A stretch of 64,000 nucleotides of DNA from assembly GCA_047519745.1 (NCBI GenBank), contig JAPVSJ010000028.1, positions 1 through 64,000 on the forward strand, in the 5' to 3' direction. The notes under the pieces were generated by a model, which saw only the letters and a list, made by a program, of their open reading frames with translations, ran no database searches and was not told the DNA's origin. Origin of the DNA: VRUE01 sp047519745. GTDB taxonomy: Bacteria > Actinomycetota > Thermoleophilia > Solirubrobacterales > 70-9. Numbering within the stretch: the first letter of the stretch is position 1; the number at the start of each line of letters is the position of its first letter. Positions 33,094 to 40,230 of this stretch are shown in pieces. A program made the translations under genes and the position numbers.

Positions 33094-34091
33094 TTCCCCG
33101 CCCGCACCGCGGCGATCGTTTCGCGCAGCGTCTCGCGGGCGTCGTGGTGCGGCATCCAGTGCAGCTTGCGGCGTGCGCGCGAGGTGTCCATCAGGACCGG
33201 TCGACGCACGGTCTCGATCCAGGCCGCCTCGGCGGGGAGGAAGGGCAGGAAGGGGGCGACCGCCTCGGCGGCGACGCCGACCGCGAGCTGCGGCGCCGGC
33301 ACCGAGTGCCAGCCGAGCTCGTCGGCGAGATCGGAGACGGTCAGCTCACCCGGCCCGGCGAGGTTGTAGGTGCCCGGTTCGCCGTGGCCGAGCACCGCGG
33401 CGCAGAGCGCGGCGGCGACGTCGTCGTGGTGGACGAGCTGGAAGGGCACGCCGGGGTCGGGCAGGACCGGGCGCAGCGCGGGCGCCTTGCCGAGCGCCCA
33501 GCGCACAGGCCCGGGCAGGCGTTGGCCGGCGCTGAGCAGCGGCACCAGCTCCAGCAGCAGCGGCGCCTTTGGCCCGGCGACGATGCAGGGGCGGAAGACG
33601 TAGGCGTCGGTGGTCGAGCCCGCCAGCGCCGCGTGCAGCTCCGACTCGACCTCGGCCTTGTCGGCGGAATAGGGATGGCGGGCGGTGCCGCGCACCGGCT
33701 CGTCCTCGGTCAGCAGCGAGGGCAGGCTGCGGTGGAAGCCGTAGGCCGCGACCGAGGAGGTGTAGACGAGGCGCCTGGCCCCGGCCGCCGCGGCCGCCTC
33801 GAAGACGTTGCGCGAGCCGGTCAGGTTGATCTCGCGGCTATCGCCGCGGCCGGCGACGATGACGAAGGCGAGGTGGACGACGACGTCGGCCTCGGCGACG
33901 AGCGCGTCGACCGCCTCGCGGTCGAGGATGTCGCCGCGCCGGTATTCGGTCTTCTCCCAGCCTTGCGCGCCGAGGTCGAAGGGCCGCCGCGCCATGCCGA
34001 TCACCCGCTCCACCTCGGGAGCGCGCTCGAGCGCGGAGATGAATGACCTGCCGATCTCGCCGGTCGGGCCGGTGACTGCAACGGTCAGCAT
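33090..34091 (-). CDS. NAD-dependent epimerase/dehydratase (extended SDR)
   Basis: 333 residues with a Rossmann motif TGPTGEIG (8-15), an active-site YSADK (YxxxK) and the upstream Ser-rich strand VYTSSVAAYG. The substrate cannot be deduced; nucleotide-sugar or steroid-like substrates are typical. The divergent intergenic region contains a 29-bp near-palindrome that could control both this gene and the small regulator at 34234. Confidence 0.88.
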   Translation of the reverse strand: MLTVAVTGPTGEIGRSFISALERAPEVERVIGMARRPFDLGAQGWEKTEYRRGDILDREAVDALVAEADVVVHLAFVIVAGRGDSREINLTGSRNVFEAAAAAGARRLVYTSSVAAYGFHRSLPSLLTEDEPVRGTARHPYSADKAEVESELHAALAGSTTDAYVFRPCIVAGPKAPLLLELVPLLSAGQRLPGPVRWALGKAPALRPVLPDPGVPFQLVHHDDVAAALCAAVLGHGEPGTYNLAGPGELTVSDLADELGWHSVPAPQLAVGVAAEAVAPFLPFLPAEAAWIETVRRPVLMDTSRARRKLHWMPHHDARETLRETIAAVRAGN

Positions 34092-34141
34092 GCGAACAAT
34101 TCTCCCGAAACTGCGGGATCGAACCCTTCTCGTACGTACAG

Positions 34142-34170
34142 ATGTCTACTTTGCCATGCAAAGTAGACAT
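34142..34170. promoter_or_regulatory. 29-bp palindromic operator
   Basis: ATGTCTACTTTG and CAAAGTAGACAT are perfect 12-bp arms around CCATG. The site is centred between the divergent epimerase (start 34091) and the small HTH gene (start 34234). A related near-palindrome, TCCATCTTGCCAAATGGA, lies at 34504-34521 upstream of the tRNA. Confidence 0.65.
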
Positions 34171-34233
34171 GATTAAGCGAAGATGTCCGAGCGAGCAGTT
34201 CTATCTACTGCGTTCTGTACAAGAGGAGAACTC

Positions 34234-34455
34234 GTGCCAACCCAAGAGATGAGAGCACTCTGGCATCCGACCAGAGCACGGATCCTCGAGCTCCTGAAGT
34301 CGGCCCCCGCGGCCAGGTCGCACCTGGTCGAGACCGTCGGCGCCCCGTACGCGGAGGTCGCCTACCACTGTCGCGCCCTCTACCGCTCGGGCTGCACCCA
34401 GCACGTCGAGGGGTCTGACGAAGACTCCGACGATCCCCGCTACGAAGTCGTCTAG
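34234..34455 (+). CDS. Small helix-turn-helix regulator (ArsR-like)
   Basis: 73 residues from a GTG start preceded by AAGAGGAG, which fits far better than the upstream in-frame ATG at 34183. The core is ALWHPTRARILELLKSAPAA followed by a recognition-helix region YAEVAYHCRALYRSGC and an acidic tail. It is little more than a winged helix. It lies next to the 29-bp palindrome, which it may bind, and upstream of the tRNA-led operon, making it a candidate pathway regulator. Confidence 0.7.
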   Translation: MPTQEMRALWHPTRARILELLKSAPAARSHLVETVGAPYAEVAYHCRALYRSGCTQHVEGSDEDSDDPRYEVV

Positions 34456-34553
34456 CCCCGCGATCGCGAGCCAGTCCACCCGGCAGGTGGACCAGAGGCG
34501 CGATCCATCTTGCCAAATGGACACGACTTGCGTTCCGTTGTTACACTCCAAAA

Positions 34554-34583
34554 TTATTGAATAGTTACTCAACTGTTCGATAA
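34554..34583. promoter_or_regulatory. AT-rich inverted repeat upstream of the tRNA
   Basis: TTATTGAATAG (34554-34564) and CTGTTCGATAA (34573-34583) match as inverted repeats at 9 of 11 positions with an 8-bp spacer. It lies 8 bp before the tRNA, in one of the few AT-rich stretches of the window, so it probably overlaps the promoter of the tRNA and following operon. Confidence 0.45.
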
Positions 34584-34591
34584 ACAAATAC

Positions 34592-34664
34592 GCACCAGTA
34601 CCTCAATCGGTTAGAGGATCGGGTTTGTAAGCCGAGGATCCGGGTTCGAGCCCCGGCTGGTGCA
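34592..34664 (+). tRNA. tRNA-Thr (anticodon UGU), atypical stems
   Basis: 73 bases fold into a cloverleaf: a perfect 7-bp acceptor stem (GCACCAG/CTGGTGC), D stem CCTC/GAGG, anticodon loop TTTGTAA (anticodon TGT), a 4-base variable region and T arm CCGGG-TTCGAGC-CCCGG, with discriminator A and no encoded CCA. G1-C72 and C2-G71 fit Thr identity. Two positions are odd: a C10-G25 pair instead of the usual G10-C25, and a G31-G39 mismatch that leaves four standard anticodon-stem pairs. The next coding start is 20 bp downstream, so it may be co-transcribed with the ArgRS-like operon. Confidence 0.85.
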
Positions 34665-34684
34665 TCGGCAGGGTTGCCGGGACT

Positions 34685-36355
34685 ATGGACATCAATCTCT
34701 TCGACTACTTCGACGAAGCGGGAGGCGGGGCTGACGCCCGGTCTCACTGGGCCCTGCGGGCGCCCTACCGGCCGCATCAGCGCTTCGACCTGATGCTGGT
34801 GCCCCAGGTGGAGGATTGGCAGCAGGATCGCGGCTCGCTCGCCGCCCTCGAGGAGATCGGCGGGCGGCCCTGGGTGGCGGCGATCAAGAGCGAGGGCAAT
34901 CAGATGTGGCTGCGCCTCGACGACGAGTGGGTGGCGCAACGGGGCGCCGCTCTGGAGCAGGGCGAGGAGGCGGTGGCAGGATGCGGCGACGTCGCCGCCG
35001 GGCGGCGCTTTGCGCTCAACTTCTGGGACGCCAACTCGACCAAGGCGCTGCACATCGGCCACCTGCGCAACCTGGCGCTCGGCAACGCGCTCGGCAATGC
35101 GCTGGCCGAAACGGGCGGCGAGATCGAGCGGCGCAGCATCATCTGCGACGTCGGCCGCAGCATGGGCGAGGCGATGGCGGGCGTCGTCCGCAGCGGCAAG
35201 TACCCGCAGGGCGGAGCCGAGGGCAGCGGCGTGAAGAGCGACCACTTCGTCGGCTACTGCTACGCCGACTACGTCAAGAACGGCGCCTCGCTCGGGCTCG
35301 CCGCCGACCACCCGGCCGACTCGCTGACGCGCGAGGTCGACGTGCTCGACGACAGCGCCGACGAGCTGCTGCAGCGGGTGCTGAACGGCGACCAGACGGC
35401 GCTCGAACTGTGGTCGCAGACGCGCGCCTGGGTGATCTCCGGCCAGCGCAAGACGCTGGCCCGGCTCGGCATCCACTTCGACCGCGTCTTCTTCGAGTCC
35501 GACTTCCTGCCCGAGGTGGCCGAGCTGGCCGAGCTCGGGCTGCAGGAGGGGACGCTGGAGAAACGGGCCGACGGCACGGTGATCTACATGACCGGCCGCG
35601 AGGAGCTCGAGGAAATGCCGCTGGTGCGCTCCGACGGCGTGCCGACCCAGCACATGCGCGCGCTCGCCTACTGGCTGGCCGACACCGGCCTCGACGGCAC
35701 GACCTCGGTCCAGGTCTGCGGCCAGGAGTGGTTCGCCCACGTCACCTGCCGCCGCCAGCTGATGGCCGAGCTCGTCCACACCGACAGCGGCAACGGCTTC
35801 CACCCCTACCACGACATCTTCCACGGCATGGTCGCGCGCGAACGCGAGAAGATCGCCTCGAGCAAGAAAGACGCGCTGCTGATCGACCACCTGGTCGAGT
35901 GGATCGACGAGCAGATCGAGGCCGACCCCGAGCGCGAGGCGATCAGGCGCGGGCACCCCTCGCCCGACAAGGTCGCCTCGCAGGTCGCGCTCGGCTACTT
36001 CCTCTTGCACACGGCGACCAAGCGGGTCGACTTCGAGCCCGAGAAGCTGCTCGCCGAGGACAAGGCGCTCGGCTGGGACCTGGTCAGGGCGCGTTCGCGC
36101 AACGGCAACGGCGCGACACCCGCCGACGCGCCCGAGCTCGACCCCGACTACCGCTTCGCGGTCGTCCAGGCGGAGACCTACGGGCGCCTGCTGGGCCGCG
36201 TCCCGGAGACCCTCGACGTCGCACCGCTGGCCCGTTACGCGTCGCACCTCGCCCGCTGGCAGCTCGCCGAGGAGCGGGCGCCGCACGTGCGGCGCGTCGT
36301 CAACTCGACCCTCGACCGGGCCGCCCGCGGCCTCGGGCTGGAGACGCCGGCATGA
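34685..36355 (+). CDS. Arginyl-tRNA synthetase paralogue in a biosynthetic operon
   Basis: 556 residues related to class I ArgRS. The HIGH signature is at 123-126 inside DANSTKALHIGHLRN, and a KMSKS-like loop KIASSK is at 389-394. The usual N-terminal add-on domain is replaced by an unfamiliar 105-residue region. The C-terminal anticodon-binding (DALR) domain is short but keeps a recognisable end (LDRAARGLGLETP). It is the first gene of a seven-gene operon with stop-start overlaps and lies 20 bp after a tRNA. It may aminoacylate that tRNA or a tRNA-Arg for small-molecule use rather than translation, by analogy to seryl-tRNA synthetase VlmL in valanimycin biosynthesis. Role is inference. Confidence 0.82.
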   Translation: MDINLFDYFDEAGGGADARSHWALRAPYRPHQRFDLMLVPQVEDWQQDRGSLAALEEIGGRPWVAAIKSEGNQMWLRLDDEWVAQRGAALEQGEEAVAGCGDVAAGRRFALNFWDANSTKALHIGHLRNLALGNALGNALAETGGEIERRSIICDVGRSMGEAMAGVVRSGKYPQGGAEGSGVKSDHFVGYCYADYVKNGASLGLAADHPADSLTREVDVLDDSADELLQRVLNGDQTALELWSQTRAWVISGQRKTLARLGIHFDRVFFESDFLPEVAELAELGLQEGTLEKRADGTVIYMTGREELEEMPLVRSDGVPTQHMRALAYWLADTGLDGTTSVQVCGQEWFAHVTCRRQLMAELVHTDSGNGFHPYHDIFHGMVAREREKIASSKKDALLIDHLVEWIDEQIEADPEREAIRRGHPSPDKVASQVALGYFLLHTATKRVDFEPEKLLAEDKALGWDLVRARSRNGNGATPADAPELDPDYRFAVVQAETYGRLLGRVPETLDVAPLARYASHLARWQLAEERAPHVRRVVNSTLDRAARGLGLETPA

Positions 36356-38508
36356 GGACCCTGCTCGTCGACAACCACGACTCCTACACCTACAACGTCT
36401 TCCACCTGCTGGCCGGGGTCAGCGGCGAGGAGCCGATCGTCGTCGACAACGACGCCGTCTCCTGGCGGGCGCTCTCGCGCTGGGACTTCGACGCGATCGT
36501 CCTCTCCCCCGGTCCCGGCAACCCGCGGCGCTGGCACGACTTCTGCGTCTGCAACGACATCCTCCGCTACAGCGAGATCCCGGTGCTCGGCATCTGCCTC
36601 GGCCACCAGGGCCTCGGCCAGATGCTCGCCGGCAAGGTCAGCAGCGCGCCGGAGGCGATGCACGGCCGGCTCAGCCGCATCCACCACTCCGAGGACGGGC
36701 TCTTCGCCGGGATCCCGCAGGACTTCCCGGTCGTCCGCTACCACTCGCTGGCGATCACCGACATGGGCCCGGACGGCAGCGTCTCCGCCTGGGCCGACGA
36801 CGGCGTCGTGATGGGGATCGAACATCGCCGCCGGCCGATGTGGGGCGTCCAGTTCCACCCCGAGTCGATTGCCACCGAGCACGGCGCCAGGCTGGTCGAG
36901 AACTTCTACGAGCTCGCCCGCCGGCAGCGCTCGCCGCGCTGGCGCGGCGCCAAACGCCCCCTGCAGCCGGCCTCGCGCAGCGTCGCGCGGCGGGTCCGCA
37001 GCGGCGGCGAGAGCGAGCTGCGATTGCGGACGATCCCCGGCGAACCGGCGACCGAGCCGCTCTTCGAACGCCTCTTCGGCGACGCCGAGCACGCCTTCTG
37101 GCTCGACAGCGCCGACGCGCCGACGCGACTCGCGCAGCGCTCCTTCCTCGGCACCAGCGCCGGCCCCGGCCGCTGCGTGCTCGAATACGACGTCGAGACC
37201 GGCACGGCGCTCCGGCACGGCGCCGACGGCACCACCACCGAACGCGCCTCGATCTTCGACTTGCTCGACCGCGGGCTCGCAGGGCACGCGATCGAGCCTC
37301 CCCCCGCCGACCTGCCGCCCGGACTGATGGGCGGCTTCGTCGGCTATCTCGGCTACGAGCTGAAGGCGGACTGCGGCTCGCCAAACGTGCACCGGTCAGA
37401 CATGCCCGATGCAGTGATGATGCTCGCCAACCGCCTCGTCGCCGTTGACCACGTGCGTAGACGGACGCACGTTGTCGCGCTCTGCCATGGCGACGAGGCG
37501 GAAGCCGAGATTTGGCTCGATGAGGCCGAGCAGGCGGTGCGCGAGATCATCGCCGACCCGCCCGAGCCGGCGGTGCCGCTGGCGCTCAGCGAGGGACCGA
37601 GCGCGTCCAGCGTGCGCTTCAGCTGCGGACGCGGGCGCGAGCAGTACCTGGCCGACATCGAACGTAGCCAGGCCGAGCTCGCCGCCGGCGAGTCCTACGA
37701 GGTCTGCCTCACCGACCAGATCTCGACCGACGCCAGCCCCGATCCCTTCGACCTCTACCGGCTGCTGCGGCGGCGCAACCCGGCGCCCTTCGCCGCCTAC
37801 CTGAAGCTCGGCGAGATGGCGGTCGTCAGCTCCTCGCCCGAGCGCTTCCTCTCGGTCGACCGCGAGCGCCGGGTCGAGGCGCGCCCGATCAAGGGCACGA
37901 CCTCGCGCTCGGCCGACCCCGTGCGCGACGAGGCGCTGCGGGCCGAGCTGACCGAAGACGAGAAGACCTACGCCGAGCACCTGATGATCGTCGACCTGCT
38001 GCGCAACGACCTCGGCCGCGTCTGCGAGGTCGGCAGCGTCGGCGTCCCCGAGCTGATGATCGTCGAGGACTACGCGACGGTGCACCAGCTGATCTCGACG
38101 GTCAGCGGCGTGCTCGACCCGAACCGCAGCGCGGCGGAGTGCGCGCGTGCCTGCTTCCCGGGTGGCTCGATGACCGGGGCGCCGAAGGAGCGCACGATGG
38201 AGATCATCGACGACCTCGAGGACGAGGCGCGCGGCGTCTACTCGGGGGCGATCGGCTGGTTCGGGGTCGACGGCGCGATGGACCTCAGCATCGTCATCCG
38301 CACGATCGTGATGCGGCCGGGCCGGACGACGATCGGGGCCGGCGGCGCGATCGTCATGCAGTCCGATCCCGAGGACGAGTTCGACGAGATCCTGCTCAAG
38401 GCGAGGGCGCCGATGGCGACGATCGCCGAGGCGGTGACGGGCAGCGCCGCCACCGATGCCTGGTCGGTCGAGCTGGAGCCGCAGGCGGAGGCCGCCGGAA
38501 TCCGATGA
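36352..38508 (+). CDS. Aminodeoxychorismate synthase, fused glutaminase and synthase (PabAB/PapA type)
   Basis: 718 residues. An N-terminal class I glutamine amidotransferase (1-195) has catalytic Cys82 in GICLGHQG and His/Glu in QFHPES. A chorismate-binding domain (about 300-690) follows. Lys514 in the motif PIKGT marks aminodeoxychorismate synthase rather than anthranilate synthase, which has PIAGT. It converts chorismate plus glutamine to 4-amino-4-deoxychorismate. ATGA overlap with the ArgRS-like gene and with the GNAT gene. Partnered with a chorismate mutase three genes later rather than with folate genes, so a 4-aminophenylpyruvate-type branch (as in pristinamycin or chloramphenicol pathways) is likely. 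Confidence 0.92.
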   Translation: MRTLLVDNHDSYTYNVFHLLAGVSGEEPIVVDNDAVSWRALSRWDFDAIVLSPGPGNPRRWHDFCVCNDILRYSEIPVLGICLGHQGLGQMLAGKVSSAPEAMHGRLSRIHHSEDGLFAGIPQDFPVVRYHSLAITDMGPDGSVSAWADDGVVMGIEHRRRPMWGVQFHPESIATEHGARLVENFYELARRQRSPRWRGAKRPLQPASRSVARRVRSGGESELRLRTIPGEPATEPLFERLFGDAEHAFWLDSADAPTRLAQRSFLGTSAGPGRCVLEYDVETGTALRHGADGTTTERASIFDLLDRGLAGHAIEPPPADLPPGLMGGFVGYLGYELKADCGSPNVHRSDMPDAVMMLANRLVAVDHVRRRTHVVALCHGDEAEAEIWLDEAEQAVREIIADPPEPAVPLALSEGPSASSVRFSCGRGREQYLADIERSQAELAAGESYEVCLTDQISTDASPDPFDLYRLLRRRNPAPFAAYLKLGEMAVVSSSPERFLSVDRERRVEARPIKGTTSRSADPVRDEALRAELTEDEKTYAEHLMIVDLLRNDLGRVCEVGSVGVPELMIVEDYATVHQLISTVSGVLDPNRSAAECARACFPGGSMTGAPKERTMEIIDDLEDEARGVYSGAIGWFGVDGAMDLSIVIRTIVMRPGRTTIGAGGAIVMQSDPEDEFDEILLKARAPMATIAEAVTGSAATDAWSVELEPQAEAAGIR

Positions 38509-38960
38509 GCGTGCGGACGGCGACGGTCGACGATGCGCCGGCCGTGGCGAGCGCGGTCGAAGCTCTGCTGATCGAGCTCGGCGGCGAGCGACCGTCCGCC
38601 ACCGCGCTCGAGGATGGCGCGCGCCGCCTCGCGGAGGATCCGAGCGCGGGGGCACTGCTCGTCGCCGAGGACGAGGGCCGGGTCGTCGGCGTCCTCGCCG
38701 CAAGCTGGCAGTACGCGATCCACGTGCCGGGGCGCTACGGCACGATCCAGGACCTCTGGGTCCATCCCGACTGGCGCAGCAGGGAACTGGGCCGCGAGCT
38801 GATCCTTGCCCTGGTCAGGCAGGCAGCCGACGCGGGCGTGCCGCGACTGGAGGTCGGCCTGCCGCAGGCGAGCTTCGCCGGGCTCGGCGCCACCGAACGC
38901 TTCTACCGCGACAACGACTTCACGCCCCTGGGGCCGAGGATGCGGCGGCTGCTCTCATGA
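38505..38960 (+). CDS. GNAT-family N-acyltransferase
   Basis: 151 residues with the GNAT fold pattern: an N-terminal RTATVDDAPAVASAV helix, central strands VAEDEGRVVGVL and IQDLWVHPDWRSRELGRELI, where the R/Q-x-x-G-x-G/A loop is degenerate (RSRELG), and a C-terminal GLGATERFYRDNDF. It could acetylate a pathway amine. A GNAT-fold aminoacyl-tRNA transferase is an alternative worth considering next to a tRNA synthetase paralogue. Start ATG overlaps the previous stop. Confidence 0.85.
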   Translation: MSVRTATVDDAPAVASAVEALLIELGGERPSATALEDGARRLAEDPSAGALLVAEDEGRVVGVLAASWQYAIHVPGRYGTIQDLWVHPDWRSRELGRELILALVRQAADAGVPRLEVGLPQASFAGLGATERFYRDNDFTPLGPRMRRLLS

Positions 38961-39934
38961 GCGAGGAGCTGCTGATGATCGAGCAGCGCGGCGGCCACCG
39001 CAACGGCGCCCCCTGGATCCTCGAAGGCGGCCGCAAGCTGCCCGGCATGGACGACCGCCGGCGGATGACCGAGGTGCGCAACGGGCTGGTCTGCCACGCG
39101 CGGGTGCGGGGCGCCGAGGCCGACGCGGCGATGGAGGAGGTCGAGCGGACGCTGGCCGAGCTGCACGACGACGGCTACCTGGAGACGCTGCGCGAGATCC
39201 GCTCCGAGGAGCCGGTGGTGATGCCGGAGCTGGCGGCGCCTGGATTGCCGCCCGACATCCCGGTCTGCGCGGGGCTCGTCGCCGCCGCCCACGAGGGCGT
39301 GCGCACGGCGATCACCGCGGCGGCCCGCCTGGTCGGCGGCGCGCGCTTCTCCTACGCGCTCTGCCGCCCGCCCGGCCACCACGCCGGCCCCGACTGGTTC
39401 GCCGGCTACTGCTACCTCAACTCGGCCGCGGCGGCGGCGCTGACCTTGCGCGAGGGCGGCCTCGGCCCGGTCGGCATCCTCGACCTCGACCTGCACTACC
39501 CCAACGGCACCGCAGCGATCGTCGCCGGGATGGACGGCGCCAGCCTGCACTCGCTGCACGCCTGGCCGGTGACCAACGTCGCGGCGCGGACGGTGACCCC
39601 GAGCAGCGCGCGCGAACGGGTGGTCGAGTTCACCGGCAGCCCCAACGCCGCGACCTACCTGGACGCGGTCGCCCGCTCGATCGACTCCCTTGCAGAGACC
39701 TCCGCGGCGATGGTCGTCTCGCTCGGCTACGACACGGTCGAGGGAGACCCGCACGGGAGCTGGGGCTTCTCGCCGACGATCTTCGCCCAGATCGGCCGCC
39801 TGCTGGCGGCCTCGGGCCTGCCGATCTGCGTCGTCCAGGAGGGCGGCTACGCCCTGCATGCGCTTGCCGCCTGCAGCTACGCCTTCGCAGCCGGGCTGCT
39901 CGACGAGCCGGTCGAGGAGGTGCTGGCGGCGTGA
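38957..39934 (+). CDS. Histone-deacetylase-superfamily amidohydrolase
   Basis: 325 residues. Zinc-dependent deacetylase motifs are complete: RPPGHHAG with tandem His141-His142, the metal ligands Asp178 and His180 in DLDLH, and Asp259 in LGYDTVEGDPHG. The N-terminus MIEQRGGHRNGAPW differs from classical HDACs. Bacterial members include acetylpolyamine amidohydrolases and acetoin utilisation proteins. Directly after the GNAT gene (ATGA overlap), it may remove an acyl group that the GNAT or another step installs, or act on a pathway amide. Confidence 0.87.
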   Translation: MSEELLMIEQRGGHRNGAPWILEGGRKLPGMDDRRRMTEVRNGLVCHARVRGAEADAAMEEVERTLAELHDDGYLETLREIRSEEPVVMPELAAPGLPPDIPVCAGLVAAAHEGVRTAITAAARLVGGARFSYALCRPPGHHAGPDWFAGYCYLNSAAAAALTLREGGLGPVGILDLDLHYPNGTAAIVAGMDGASLHSLHAWPVTNVAARTVTPSSARERVVEFTGSPNAATYLDAVARSIDSLAETSAAMVVSLGYDTVEGDPHGSWGFSPTIFAQIGRLLAASGLPICVVQEGGYALHALAACSYAFAAGLLDEPVEEVLAA

Positions 39935-40230
39935 GCCAGAACGGGCTGGAGCCCTACCGCCGTCGCCTCGACGGGCTCGACGACGAGATCGCCCGCCTGC
40001 TCGGCGAGCGCTTCGAGGTCTGCCGCGAGATCGCCCGCTACAAGCTCGCGCACGAGATCCCGATGATGCAGCCGCACCGGGTCGTCGCGGTGCGCGAGCG
40101 CTACCTGGCGCGGGGCGAGGAGGCGAACCTGCCGGCGGACTTCACCGGCGCCCTCTTCGAGCTGCTGATCGCCGCCACCTGCAAGGAGGAGGACGAGCTG
40201 ATGGCGGCGCTGGAGGGCGAGGAGCGATGA
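39931..40230 (+). CDS. Chorismate mutase, AroQ class (PapB-like)
   Basis: 99 residues of all-helical AroQ type: RRRLDGLDDEIARLLGERFE, REIARYKLAHEIP and the third helix ending FELLIAATCKEED. Catalytic Arg and Lys positions appear kept. Starts at GTG overlapping the amidohydrolase stop (GTGA). Next to an aminodeoxychorismate synthase, the natural substrate is probably 4-amino-4-deoxychorismate, giving 4-amino-4-deoxyprephenate, as for PapB. No prephenate dehydrogenase (PapC) is present in the window. Confidence 0.88.
   Translation: MSQNGLEPYRRRLDGLDDEIARLLGERFEVCREIARYKLAHEIPMMQPHRVVAVRERYLARGEEANLPADFTGALFELLIAATCKEEDELMAALEGEER

Noticed and set aside
34816..38508. A 1230-codon frame that would fuse an upstream domain to PabAB
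   Set aside because: The upstream part is a shadow of the ArgRS-like gene. The real protein starts at the ATG at 36352.
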